The notes beneath the pieces were generated by a model, which searched no databases, was not told where the DNA came from, and was given only the letters and a program-made list of their open reading frames with translations. This document shows, in pieces, positions 33,783 to 44,639 of a DNA stretch of 64,000 bases (its first letter is position 1; each line of letters begins with the position of its first letter). A program made the translations under genes and the position numbers. Origin of the DNA: Bretschneidera sinensis (taxonomy: Eukaryota; Streptophyta; Magnoliopsida; Brassicales; Akaniaceae). Where the stretch lies: NCBI GenBank assembly GCA_023935145.1, contig CM043697.1:48465001-48529000 (forward strand), written 5' to 3'.

Positions 33783-34572
33783 TGATCCACGGATTAAGGA
33801 GAAATCTTCTAATTAGATTAAAAAGTAAATCATAACAATGTTTAATGATAATAAATCCAAACTACAATGAATCAAGACTAGAAACAAGAACAACTACACC
33901 TAGGGATATGACCCTTCGCCTTGCTTGGAGATTAGTTGGCCATGGGGCTCGTGCTTAATGGAGTTTTCCCCGGCCTTTGGCCTCTCAAAAAGATGTTCAT
34001 TTTCACAAACCTTAAGTGGTCTGTTTATAATCACAAAGTCCAAGGGTGTTTTAGGGTTTAAAAAGTCATTAAAAGCCCTAATTAAGTTGTAACTCGGAGA
34101 CAGGGTATCGGGGTCGTGCCTAGGCTCAGATTGGGTCAGGCCGTGACTCAGATTGTGCTGATTTCCTCTCTTTCTGTGGGTCGTGGCCCAGCTTGATCCA
34201 GGCCTAGGCTCACCTTGATCCAGGCCTAGACCCGACCTGATGCTTCTTCCTTGCTCTTTTGATGCACTTTCTGGAGGCCAAGGCTTGGATAATTCTTGGC
34301 CGCAGCGCACACTCTATAAACTTGATTTCTCTTCATTTTCCCTTCCGCAACCATGTCTTTTCTTCAGTGTTCCTCAAGTCTTTGTGCTTTAAACAACAAT
34401 GGCTTTTTCTGCTCTTTCGAACTTAAATTACCTGAAAATGCACCGAAATAAGTTAATGATCCAAGAATACTACTTTAGAGTTATTAACGTCTAAAAGTGA
34501 AATTAAGATATAGATGAACCCTAAAATTCTAATGATTAAGAACTATTAAGATGCATTTTATAGCTCTCATCA
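32816..34572. repeat. Tail-to-tail truncated LTR palindrome in A1
   Basis: Plus arm 32816-33597 and minus arm 33791-34572 are near-identical inverted copies of about 780 bp with a spacer of about 190 bp. The same peptide sequence (MRCGQELSKPWPPESAS...) is open on the plus strand at 33078 and on the minus strand at 34310, which shows how little the arms have diverged. Confidence 0.9.
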
Positions 34573-36290
34573 CAACCCCCAACTAGCTTATTGCTAGTCC
34601 CTAGCAAATCAAGTGAAAACAAGAGATGGATTCTACGATGGGAATCAAAACAAAGTAAAGCAATGTTAGTGTTAAACCAAGAGTAATTCACTTTTGTCTC
34701 AAAAATTGCACATAACACATGGCACATAGAATCATTAAATTTCACCAAAGTCCAAAAGTAATCTAAGCATCAATCTTAAAATTGTTATCGACTCTTAACA
34801 TCCATCTTACCACAATCCATTAATCCGAACACCTGGATGATTTTATGCACAACATTCATGAATACAAGTTTTGGCCTTTAAAATATATTAAATTGCGTGA
34901 CATCAATCCCAAAAACAAGCTCATAGGCTTATATTTCAAACCTCTCTCCACTATTGTAGAAAAATCACATTACGTTGGATCGATAGGTCTTTAATAAGCT
35001 TGTAACGTTAGGCTAAGGTAAAGGTTAAGAAAGAATAGGAAGGATTCACAAGCAAAAGAACTCAATCTCTTAGCTTTAAACACAACCACTTTTAAGCACT
35101 AGATAACCTTTCTTCAACACCCAACTTTTTTTTTAAACTTTTTTTGGAGCATTTTTCTCAAATCACCACTTTTCTTTTCTATTCTTCTTTCTTTGCCATA
35201 ATTCACTTCTCTTTTATTTTCTTTTGTATTTTGGCGTAAGACCATTCACCTTCTCTTTCATTATTTTCTTTTCTTTTCTTTTCCACAACCCCCAACTTAT
35301 CTCTTTTACTGTACTTGGGTTATGGCAGTAATATTTTTTTCATATTTTCCATCCCTACTCCTCTTAAGTGCTTCTCAACAAATGTGTACAACTAAGTTCT
35401 TTTAACATAAGGGTAAGGATAAAATATTTTTAGGCTCATAAGTGTAAGTAAATGGGTTATCGAAAGAAACAAGGCTCAAATTCTTTAAAAGCTCAAACAG
35501 GTGACTAGCGATAAATATAGCAATGGTGAGTTTGAAAGGCTCAAACGGTTAAAAAATGACCTATATCATATCCTAAGCAATGTACATTCTAGGAATTCGC
35601 CTCAAGTGATTATCAAATAAGTTCTAGAGCTTGTCGAGACCGCAAAAGTATTCACAAAGCAATCAAACATAAAACTTCTCTAAATGCTATAGACCATTCA
35701 TACAATCTTACCACAAACTAGAGTCTCAAACCAAATCAAGATTGACACTTAAATTATTCTCAAACCATAGCAAGACTTAACTACTTCTAAATGTTGTATG
35801 CTATCTCAATTAAATGTATATCATAGACATGTGAATTATAACCAAGGCTAACACAAAGCATGCTAAAAACAAACAAAAAGGGAGAACGACACCAAGCAGT
35901 TAAATGGAAAAAAATGTATGGAAATAAAGAATATGGGAACAAGGAGATGTGTTTCCTCCACTCCCAACTTAAAAATTGCATTGACCTCAATGTAATAGAA
36001 AGAGTAAAGAAAACTCTCTTTGTAGCCAAAGGTGCATAGAAGCTGAAAATTATGCTTCACCATTTGAACTGCTTTGTATATTTGTCCATGAAAAAGAAAT
36101 ACTAAGTTAATACTGGAAAACAAAAAAAAATGAACAATAAAGAAGAAAAAGAAATATGAAAACAATAAAAGTAAAAAAGGTATATTGTGGGATGTCTCCC
36201 ATGAGCACTAAGTTTTACATCTTCACCCAGACGCTTTTATTCTCTCCTAGACAAACATGAACTGAATGCACTAGCAACTACTTCACCGTC
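34573..36290 (-). other. A1 3' untranslated region (minus copy)
   Basis: Read on the minus strand it runs from the end of gag to the polypurine tract GCTAGTTGGGGGTTG (34573-34587) beside the LTR. Just after gag it has the short hairpin TGGGAGACATCCCA (about 36188-36201). T/C-rich tracts lie at 35100-35330. 34573-35860 is an inverted copy of 38184-39474. Confidence 0.75.
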
Positions 36291-36293
36291 AAA

Positions 36294-37979
36294 TTAGGTG
36301 CTTGTATGCTTTGAAGAGGCCTCAAGGATGTTATCAGTAACATCCACAAATTCTAGATCGATATATGTTCTTGTGAAGCCATGGGTGAGGATGGACTCTA
36401 ATGGATTAAGGTGCTGGACCTTTTCCATGAATGAGTCAATCATGTATGCTTGGTGGGTTTCGTCCACATCCTCTGATTTTTTCATTGTTGGGATGTGTAA
36501 TGATTTACCACTTAGTGTCTCAATGACATTCACCTCCTTCAAATTTTGTTGTACTAGGTGTTGACTATTGGGTGTGGACTGAGCTTGAGAAGGGAACTTA
36601 CCTCGCTCAGTCACACTCAAGTAGCTCATCAACTTAGACACTTGGCTCTTTATCTCTTTATTTTCTTCAACAGCCTGTGTAATTAAAGATTCAAGTATTT
36701 GATTAGTCTTACCCTGTACCTCAATAAAAGCATGTAAAGTGTCTTTTAAAGAACTCCTAGAAGATACAGGTGCATGATATGGTTCAAGATATGGTGCAAG
36801 GGGTTGTGCAAGCTACTGGTTTTCAGACTTACAGCTGAAATTGGGGTGATTTCACCATCCCAGATTATAAGTATCAGAGAAGGGTGCCAAAGGCTTCTTG
36901 TACATGCCTAAGGCATTACATTGTTCCTCATACATCCCTCTCATCTCAGCAAATGTGGGGCACTCTTGGGCAAGATGATCTACATCACCACACACAAAAC
37001 ATGGTTTCAAAGACGCTGCATGATTAGTTACTTGTGTTAGCTTTGAGCTTTTAGTCTTTAACTCCTCTAGTTCCCTAGTGAGCATCTCGACCTTGGCCTT
37101 ATCCTCTTCCCTAAAATGGTAAATTTCACCACCATTTAGGTGCCCTATAGGTCGTGATCTATTTGTGCTTTCAGTAGCACTAGGTCTAGTCCAAGTGTGA
37201 GCTTTTTCAGCAAGCTCATTGAGGTACTCTATGGCCTCATCATAATCTTTCTCTAAGAACTCACCATCACACATTATCTCTACAAATTGGCACTCTCTAT
37301 ATGTAAGTCCCTCATAAAAATAGCTCACTAAGGGCCAACTCTCATACCCCTGGTGAGGGCACATACTCAACAACTCCTTAAATCTCTCCAAAGACTGATA
37401 CAAAGTCTCGCTGTTCTTTTGTGTAAAGGTGAAGATTTGTCTTTTTAAAGCATTGGTATTATGTTAGGGAAAGTATTTATTAAATTAAATTTGAGTCATC
37501 TCAGTCCACGACCCAATAGATTATGGTCTTAGTGAGTATAGCCAACTCTTAGCTCTATCCTTCAAAGCAAAAGGAAAGAACTTAAGCCTCACAATCTCAT
37601 CGGTTTCATCTTGACTATGAAAAGTCGCGACTAGTTCCTCAAATTCTCGAATGTGCACATATGGGTTTTCATTGTCCAAGCCATGAAACGTAGGGAGTAA
37701 CTGTATTATCCCTGTTTTAAACTCTAGTTGGCGAGTATTGGCTGGAAACATGATGCATGATGGTGTGGCTGTGCGTGTAGGGTGGAGGTAATCCTGAAGT
37801 GTCCTAGCAACATTCTTATTAGGGTTATCAGCCATGTTAACAAAATCCTCTATATTCTTGTGTGGGGGTGCACTATGGTTTGATCTAAACAAGGTTTCAC
37901 TAACGGACGTGGAAGGAGAGGGTAATTCTAGTTCGGGTCCTTTAATGAATCTACCTCGCAAATCTCTCGATCTAAGCAT
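36294..37979 (-). pseudogene. A1 gag (Athila-like), nearly complete
   Basis: Gag would build the particle. From 37979 down: N-terminus, then RTLQDYLHPTRTATPSCIMF, the capsid block (FHGLDNENPYVHIREFEEL, LKFFPFALKDRAKSWLYSL), a stretch at 37404-37520 with three stops, then ERFKELLSMCPHQGYESW and the zinc knuckle CFVCGDVDHLAQEC, a perfect CX2CX4HX4C, near 36960-37003. The Gln/Pro-rich tail ends at about 36294. The same protein is encoded by A2 (61304-62857). The capsid-to-knuckle order is that of Athila-clade Gag. No pol follows. Confidence 0.85.
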
Positions 37980-38183
37980 ACACCAAATGAATCAGAGAGG
38001 AAATAAATAAAACAGAATAAAAAATCAAGAAATCAAAACTTAGAAAAAAATAACAATAATAAAAAAATACTATAAAAAGAAAGTAGGAAAAAAATAATGC
38101 AGCAAGCTAAAAGAAGGAACGAAGTTACCGCCTTTACAGCTACTGAAAAGAAAAAACTATTTACAATTCTTCTACCATCATGC
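37980..38183 (-). other. A1 leader, truncated
   Basis: Minus-strand match to the A2 leader (61160-61300), including AGCTAAAAGAAGGAACGAAG read on the plus strand. It stops at about 38180, some 50 bp short of the primer-binding site, at a CATG shared by both joined sequences. Confidence 0.75.
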
Positions 38184-39474
38184 TTTGTGTTAGTCTTGGT
38201 TATAATTCACATGTCTATGATATTAGCTTAATTGAGATAGCATACAACATTTAGAAGTAGTTAAATCTTGCTTCGGTTTGAGAATAATTTAAGCGTCAAT
38301 CTTGATTTGGTTTGAGACTCTAGTTTATGGTAAGATTGTATGAAAAGTCTAAAGCATTTAGAGAAGTTTTATGTGTGATTGCTTTGTGAATACTTTTGTG
38401 GTCTCGATAAGCTCTAGAACTTATTTGATAATCACTTAAGGCGAATTCCTAGAATGCACATTGCTTAGGATATGATATAGGCCATTTTTGGACCGTTTGA
38501 GCCTTTCAAACTTATCCTTGCTATATCTATCACTAGTCACCTGTTTGAGCCTTTTTCTTGAAAAAGAATTTGAGCCTTGTTTCTTTCAAAAACCCATTTA
38601 CTTACCCTTATGAGCCTAGAAATATTTTATCCTTACCCTTCTTTTAAAAGAACTTAGTTATACACATTTGTTGAGAAAGCACTCAAGAGGAGTAAGGATG
38701 GAAATATGCAAAAGTATATTACTACCATAACCCAAGTACATTAAAGGAGATAAGTTGGAGGTTGTGGAAAAGAAAAGAAAAGAAAAGAATGAAAAAGGAG
38801 GTAAATTGATCTTATGCCAAAAATACAAAAGAAAAAGAATGAAATACGACAAAGAAAGAAGAATAGAGAAGAAAAGTAGTGACTTATTGAGAGAAAAGCT
38901 TTTATGAAAATGTTTGAAAGAGTTGGGTGTTGAAGTAAGGTTATCTAGTGCTTAAAGCAGTTGTGTTTAAAACTAAGAGATTGAGTTCTTTTACTTGTTA
39001 AATCCTTCCCATTCTTTCTTAACCTTTACCTTAGCCTAACGTTACAAGCTTATTAAAGATCTATTGATCCAATGTAGTGTGACTTTTCTACAATAGTGGA
39101 GAGTGATTTGAAAAATAAGCCTATGGAGCTTGATTTGTGATTGATGTCACGCAATTTAATATATTTTAGAGGCCAAAACTTGTATTCATGAATGTTGTGC
39201 ATAAAATCATCCGGGTGTTCAGATTAATGGATTGTGGTAAGATAGATGTTAAGAGTCGATAACAATTTTAAGATTGATGTTTAGATTACTTTTGGACTTA
39301 GGTGAAATTTAATGATTCTATGTGCCGTGTGTTATGTGAAATTTTTGAGACAAAATGTGAATCACTCTTGGTTAACACTGAAATTGATTTACTTCGTTGT
39401 GATTCTCACCGTAGAATTCATCTCTTGTTTCCGCTTCAATTGCTAGGGACTAGCAATAAGCTAGTTGGGGGTTG
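38184..39474 (+). other. A1 3' untranslated region (plus copy)
   Basis: Plus-strand copy of the 3' non-coding part, matching A2 from 63397 onward and the inverse of 34573-35860. It ends with the polypurine tract CTAGTTGGGGGTTG at 39461-39474 directly before the LTR. No coding capacity recognised. Confidence 0.8.
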
Positions 39475-40747
39475 TGATGAGAGCCATAAAATACATTTTA
39501 GGGTTGATCTAGATCTTAATTGCACTTTTATACGTTAATAACTCTAAAGTGGTATTCTTGGATCATTAACTTATTTCGGTGCATTTTCAAGTAATTTAAG
39601 TTCAAAAGAGGAGAAAAAGCCATTGTTGTTTGAAGCACAAAGACTCGAGGCACACCACAGTAAAGACATGGTTGCGGAAGGGCAAATGAAGAGAAATCAA
39701 GTTTATAGAGTGTGCGCTGCGGCCAAGAATTATCCATGCCTTGGCCTCCAGAAAGTGCATCAAAAGAGAAAGGAAGAAGCATAAGGTCAGGCCTAGGCCT
39801 GGATCAAGGTGAGCCTAGGCCTGGATCAAGCTGGGCCGTGACCCACAGAAGGAGAGGAAATCAGCTCAATCTGAGTCGCGGCCTGACCCAATCTGAGCCT
39901 AGGCGCAACCCCGATACCCTGTCTCCGAGTTACAACTTAATTAGGGATTTTAATGACTTTTTAAACCCTAAAACGCCCTTAGACTTTATGATTATAAATA
40001 GATCACTTAGGGTTTGTGAAAATGAACATCTTTTTTAGAGGCCAGATGCCAGGAAAAACTCCATTAAGCACGAGCCCCATGGCCAACTAATCTCTAAGCA
40101 AAGCGAAGGGATGAATCCCTAGGTGTAGTTGTTCTTATTTTATAGTCTTGATTCATTGTAGTTTGGATTTATTATCATTAAACATTATTATGATTTAATT
40201 TTTAATCTAATTAGAAGATTTCCCCTTAATCTGGTGATTGCATCTTTCTCCCCCATATAAGTCTAGTCATGCTCTTCTTATGTGATGTTGTTGAGGTGTG
40301 ATTGAGTTCGGTAGATTTCTCTTATAGATTTTTCCATTACTGCGGTATTTTCATTATGATATATTGTCATTTCTTGATAATCTATAAGTTAGGTCATGTG
40401 TGCTTGAAAGCAAAGAGTATTTTTTTAACAATTACATTAGGGTTTATATATGTGCTTTAATTGAATATTTTCTGATTGCTTGTTTGGGATGTGAAACTTG
40501 CAATCCAGATATAAACAACTGAATCAAGATTAGAACAAGGCAACGAACCTAGGGAGGATTCCCGGACCCTTGTTGTTCTCTATTATATTTACACAATTAT
40601 TTCACACTACTTTAAACTCAGATTTTCTCGTTTAACTTTTATCGTTCATTTTAAGGTTTGCACTTTCTCTTGTAGTTAGTTTGTCTCCCTGTGGAATCGA
40701 CACCCCAAAGCCGTGCTACAACTACCGCATTATTTTGGGCGTAATCA
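39475..40747 (+). repeat. A1 3' LTR, complete (1273 bp)
   Basis: Starts TGATGAGAGCC and ends GGGCGTAATCA, followed by target duplication AGAGG. TATAAATAGA at 39993-40002 lies between AAACCCTAA (about 39963) and TTAGGGTTT (about 40008). It lacks the D-like module found in the A2 LTR. Confidence 0.88.
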
Positions 40748-40752
40748 AGAGG

Positions 40753-41225
40753 TCTAGATTTGAGGGACCAAGAGGTGGTAACAGTATAAGTGTGCAGGGT
40801 GGGAGACCACCCCCGAGGGGGCATTCCTTGTCACAGGGAACTGTAGTACAAAGTCAGAGGCAAGCATGATCTATTGCTTCTATAGCTTAGAGTAATATAT
40901 GTGGGACCCCTAGATTTGGGAGACAGGCTATGAGAACTGGGAGTTATGGTAGAGGAGTAAGTATGCTAACAAGAGGAAGTGGTAACTTGATGTATGATCG
41001 AGATACAAGAGTTTGCTTTAGATATAATTAGACATGACATCTATCTCGAAATTTTCCTACTCTGATGTGCTTTGTATATGGCGAGGGAGGAAATATTAGT
41101 ATAGATTTTTCAGTGGGGAAATATGTTGAGATAGGTACTAGGGGTGTTGGGAGAAAACAAGTGGAGAGAGGTTGTGGATCAGAGAGTATGCGGGGTAGAG
41201 GCAGAGGACCAATAGTTGAGAGAGG
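40753..41225 (+). pseudogene. T5 gag, C-terminal part with degenerate zinc knuckles
   Basis: Continues gag after A1: RSRFEGPRGGN, GGRPPPRGHSLSQG, then a knuckle region at about 41000-41110 with Cys replaced by Tyr (FRYN) and stops. Aligns with T3 11330-11800. TAG at about 40889 replaces CAG of T3. Confidence 0.75.
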
Positions 41226-41229
41226 ATGT

Positions 41230-41890
41230 GGTGATTAGTTATAGCCTAGAGATAGCAGAGTCTATGCGTTGACCCAACATGATGCATAGGCCACTCTTGA
41301 TATTATTATAGGTACGGTATCTATTCTTGATAGACATGCTAGATTATTGATTGATCTTGGTGTAACTCATTCTTTTGCATCCAAAGTGTATATGAAATCT
41401 ATTGATGCTTATGTTAATCCTTTTATGCATGTTGTTATTGTTGAGGTTCCTACGTGGGATAGGGCTATTATTAGGACAATTTACCAGGGTTGTGTGATTA
41501 GTATGGCTGGTAGAGAATTTGAAGTTGATTTGTTGCCTATTTTGGTTTAATTATGGGGATGAATTGGTTATCTGCATATCATACTTGGGTAGATTGTTTT
41601 CGGAAGAATGTGGTGTTTAGGATACCAAGACAAAAGGAGTTTGATTTTCAAGGAGAACTTAAGATACTTGCCACTTATCATATTTCTGCCATGATTGCTA
41701 GTAAATGGTTGAAGAAGGGTTGTGAGGGGTATTTTGGCGTATGTGGTGGATTCTAGAAAGGAGACTAGGAAGTTAGAAGAAATCTTAGTAGCAAAAGATT
41801 TTTTTGATGTGTTCCCTGAGGAGTTATCTGGTTTGCCTCCCAATAAGGAGATTGAGTTTTCCATTGAGGTGATTTCAGGATCAAGACCCA
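41230..41890 (+). pseudogene. T5 protease
   Basis: Active-site stretch LLIDLGVTHSFAS (D-L-G), then TIYQGCVISMAGREF. A frameshift near 41548 is followed by MGMNWLSAYHTWVDCF. The linker DFFDVFPEELSGLPPNKEIEF leads to RT. Start TQHDA with TAG at 41287 (T3 has CAA). Confidence 0.82.
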
Positions 41891-42640
41891 TATCTATTGT
41901 ACCTTATAGAATGGCACCAGTTGAGTTCAGAGAATTGAAAGTTTAGCTTAAAGAGTTGCTAGATAAACAATTTATTCAACCTAGTATGTCGCTTTGGGGA
42001 GCTCCTGTTTTATTTGTGAAGAAGATTGATGGGACGATGAGGTTGTGTATTGATTATAGACAGTTGAATAAGATCACCATCAAGAATAAATATCCCTTGT
42101 ACAAGATAGATGATTTATTCTAGTAGTTATAGGGGGCTATGGTATTTTATAAGAAAGAATTGAGATCGAGTTATCATCAGTTGAGGATAAAGGAAGGAGG
42201 CGTGCCTAAGACTGCTTTTAGGACATGTTATGGCCATCATGAATTCCTTATGATGCCATTTGGGTTAACTAATTCTCCTGCAGCATTTATGGATCTAATG
42301 AATCATGTGTTTAAACCATTCTTGGATAGATTTGTGATTGTATTTATTGATGATATTCTGGTATATTCCAAGAATGAAGAGGAGTGTGGGTAACATTTAG
42401 AGATAGTATTGGAAATTCTAAGAAGAGAGAAATTGTATGCAAAGTTCTTTAAGTGTGCATTTTGGTTGAGTGAAATATCTTTCTTAGGGCATGTTGTGTG
42501 AAGACATGGTATAGCTATTGACCCGTAGAAAGTGGAGGTAGTGTTGAATTGGGAAAAACCCACTAGTGCGACTGAAATTAGAAGCTTTTTAGGTTGGCCG
42601 GTTATTATAGGTGGTTTATCCAGAATTTTTCTATTATTGC
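41891..42640 (+). pseudogene. T5 reverse transcriptase
   Basis: Motifs [39 protein letters not shown], three in-frame TAG codons between 42121 and 42132, then [14 protein letters not shown] (first catalytic Asp replaced by Glu, as in T3), MPFGLTNSP and [16 protein letters not shown]. The connection region that T3 has deleted is present here (42480-42600). Stops TGA near 42500 and TAG at 42526. Confidence 0.85.
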
Positions 42641-43110
42641 TAGACCATTGACCAAATTGACTAGGAAGGAAGTGAAGTTTATTATGTCAGAAGAATGTGA
42701 GAAGAGTTTCCAGCTATTGAAAGAGAGATTGATTACTGCCTTAGTAGTAGTGCTTCCTTTTGGTTATGAAGGATTTGTGGTACGTAATCAGGGGTTGGGA
42801 TGTGTGTTGATGCAACATGGAAGAGTTATAGCTTATACTTCTAGGCAATTAAAGAACCATGAGAAAAATTACCCGACCCATGATTTAGAATTGGCTGCCA
42901 TAGTTTTTTCTTTGAAGATTTGGAGACATCATCTGTTTGGAGCCACTTTTGAAATTTTTACTTATCATAAAAGTTTGACACATTTATCTACCCAGATAGA
43001 ACTGAATTTGAGGCAGAGGAGGTGGATGGAATTGATTAGTGACTATGACTGTACAATTCATTATCATCTAGGGAATGCATTGAGTAGAAAGTCTACAGGA
43101 GATTAGCTAC
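42594..43110 (+). pseudogene. T5 RNase H with catalytic deletions
   Basis: Open from 42594 to 43106, yet two in-frame deletions remove active-site residues: the YSDASHQ block is shortened to VVRNQGLG (catalytic Asp lost), and the ANVVAD block before ALSRKS is missing (last catalytic Asp lost). FTDYK is [23 protein letters not shown] is intact. Confidence 0.85.
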
Positions 43111-44440
43111 TATTGGGAGTCATGATATTAGCTTGATGACAGAACTGAGAAAAATGAGAATGCAGTTGAGTATCAGTGATAGAGGAGTATTAATGACAAA
43201 TATGGTGGTACAATCTTCTATTATTGGTTGCTTGTTATAGATGTAGAGTAGAGATGAAGGGATAAAGAAAATCAGACAAGAAATATTGAGTCGGAAGCCG
43301 AATGGGTTTAGAATTGGAGAAGATGGTATGGTGGTATTGAGACATAGAGTTTGTGTTCCAAATGATGTTCAGATGAGAAATGAAATATTAAGAAAGGCTC
43401 ATTATTCTGTGTATTATATGCACTCACGTAATAATAAGATGTACAAGGGGGTTGGGACAAAATTATTGGTGGTTAGGGATGAAAAAAGATGTAGCTGAGT
43501 ATATTTCTAGACGTTTGACTTGTCAACAAGTGAAATATAAGAGACATCTAGCAGGTTTATTATAGCCACTTCTAGCACTTGAATGGCCATGGGAGAATGT
43601 AAGCATGGATTTTGTTTCTGGTTTTCCCCATATCCAGACAGGTTATGATGTTGTATGGGTTATAGTGGATAGACTTTCTAACTCTTCGCATTTTCTTCCT
43701 ATTAAAACTACCTGGGGTCCTGAAAAGTTGGCTGAATCATATGTAGCAGAGATTGTAAGATTACATGGAGTACCTGTGAGCATTGTATCAGATAAAGATT
43801 CTAGATTCACTTCTAGATATTGGAGGGGTTTTCAAGAAGCTATGAGTACACAATTGCAGTTTAGTACAACTTTTCATCCTCAAACTGATGGGTAGACAGA
43901 GAGAATCATCAGAATACTAAAAGATATGCTGAGGGAAAGTGTATTGAGTTTCTCAGTGAGCTGGGATGCTTATTTATCTTTGACCGAGTTTTCATACAAT
44001 AATCAATATCAAACTAGTATTGGGATGACACCATTTTAGGCTTTATATTGTAGAAGGTGCAGAACTCCCGTATGTTGGGAAGAAGTTGGAGAAAGAAAGG
44101 TATTTGGTCCAAAAATGATAGATTTGACTACTGAGAACTGGGTAGAAAGAACCTTAGAGCAGCACAGAACCAAGAGAAGGAGTATGTTGATAATAGAAGA
44201 CGACCTCTTAAGTTTCAAGTTGGTGACGGGGTGTTTTTGAAGATATCTCTTTGGAAAGGTGTATTGAGATTTAAAAAGAAAGGAAAGTTAAGTTCGAGAT
44301 TTATGGGGCCATATGAAGTAATTGAAAGAATTGGATCGGTAGCATATAGATTGGATTAGCCTCCATAATTAAAACAATTACACAATATATTTCATGTGTC
44401 ACTTTTGTGAAAGTGTTTACATGATGAATCCCATAGTATT
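43111..44440 (+). pseudogene. T5 integrase
   Basis: Connector and zinc-binding region (43286-43560, MHSRNNKMYK and RLTCQQVK), then the core: MDFVSGFPHIQTGYDVVWV, VSDKDSRFTSRYW, and QTERIIRILKDML after a TAG at 43893. All three catalytic acidic positions remain. The C-terminal part (44040-44440) carries stops and frameshifts, with FKKKGKLSSRFMGPYEVIER recognisable. Confidence 0.85.
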
Positions 44441-44454
44441 CCGAATTAGGATGC

Positions 44455-44639
44455 AGAACTTTAAGAAAATTTGACATTTATACAAGTACCAGTCATAATT
44501 CTAGACAAAGAACAAGTCTTGCGTAATAAAGTTATTCTTTTGATTCAAGTATTATGGAAGAACAAAGATGTTGAAGAAGTTACTTAGGAGCATGAGGTAA
44601 GAATGAGGAAAGTGTACCCCTAACTTTTTCATTAGTTAG
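44455..44639 (+). pseudogene. T5 chromodomain remnant and 3' end
   Basis: Shows ILDKEQVLRNKVILLIQVLW, KNKDVEEVT, a TAG where T3 has TGG, then EHEVRMRKVYP. This is the Tekay chromodomain position. It ends at the insertion point of C (GTTAG, 44635-44639), just before the expected polypurine tract. Confidence 0.7.

Larger units (their letters stand above)
32816..40747 (+). mobile_element. A1: gag-only Athila-like element, internally inverted
   Basis: Bounded by 5-bp duplications AGAGG (32811-32815 and 40748-40752) with LTR termini TGATGAGAG and GGCGTAATCA. Inside, the order is: plus LTR 5' part (32816-33782), minus LTR 5' part (33791-34572), minus 3' UTR, minus gag (36294-37979), truncated minus leader (to about 38180), plus 3' UTR (38184-39474), plus LTR (39475-40747). 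It has no protease, RT or integrase. This matches the described non-autonomous TR-GAG type of plant LTR element. The inversion is discussed in the findings. Confidence 0.85.
30445..44639 (+). mobile_element. T5: Tekay-type copy, interrupted by A1 and C
   Basis: Plus-strand element: 5' LTR (3'-deleted), primer-binding site, gag, [A1 insertion], zinc knuckle, protease, RT, RNase H, integrase, chromodomain remnant, [C insertion]. Its 3' LTR must lie beyond the window. Numerous stops and deletions remove activity. The A1 insertion at 32816-40747 has clear 5-bp duplications, so T5 pre-dates A1. Confidence 0.88.

Noticed and set aside
35100..35330. Microsatellite or gene-like T/C-rich tract
   Set aside because: Part of the family-A 3' non-coding region; its inverse and A2 copies show the same composition without coding.
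36298..36564. Plus-strand frame opposite A1 gag, echoed opposite A2 gag
   Set aside because: Antisense shadow of gag; similarity between the copies follows from gag conservation.
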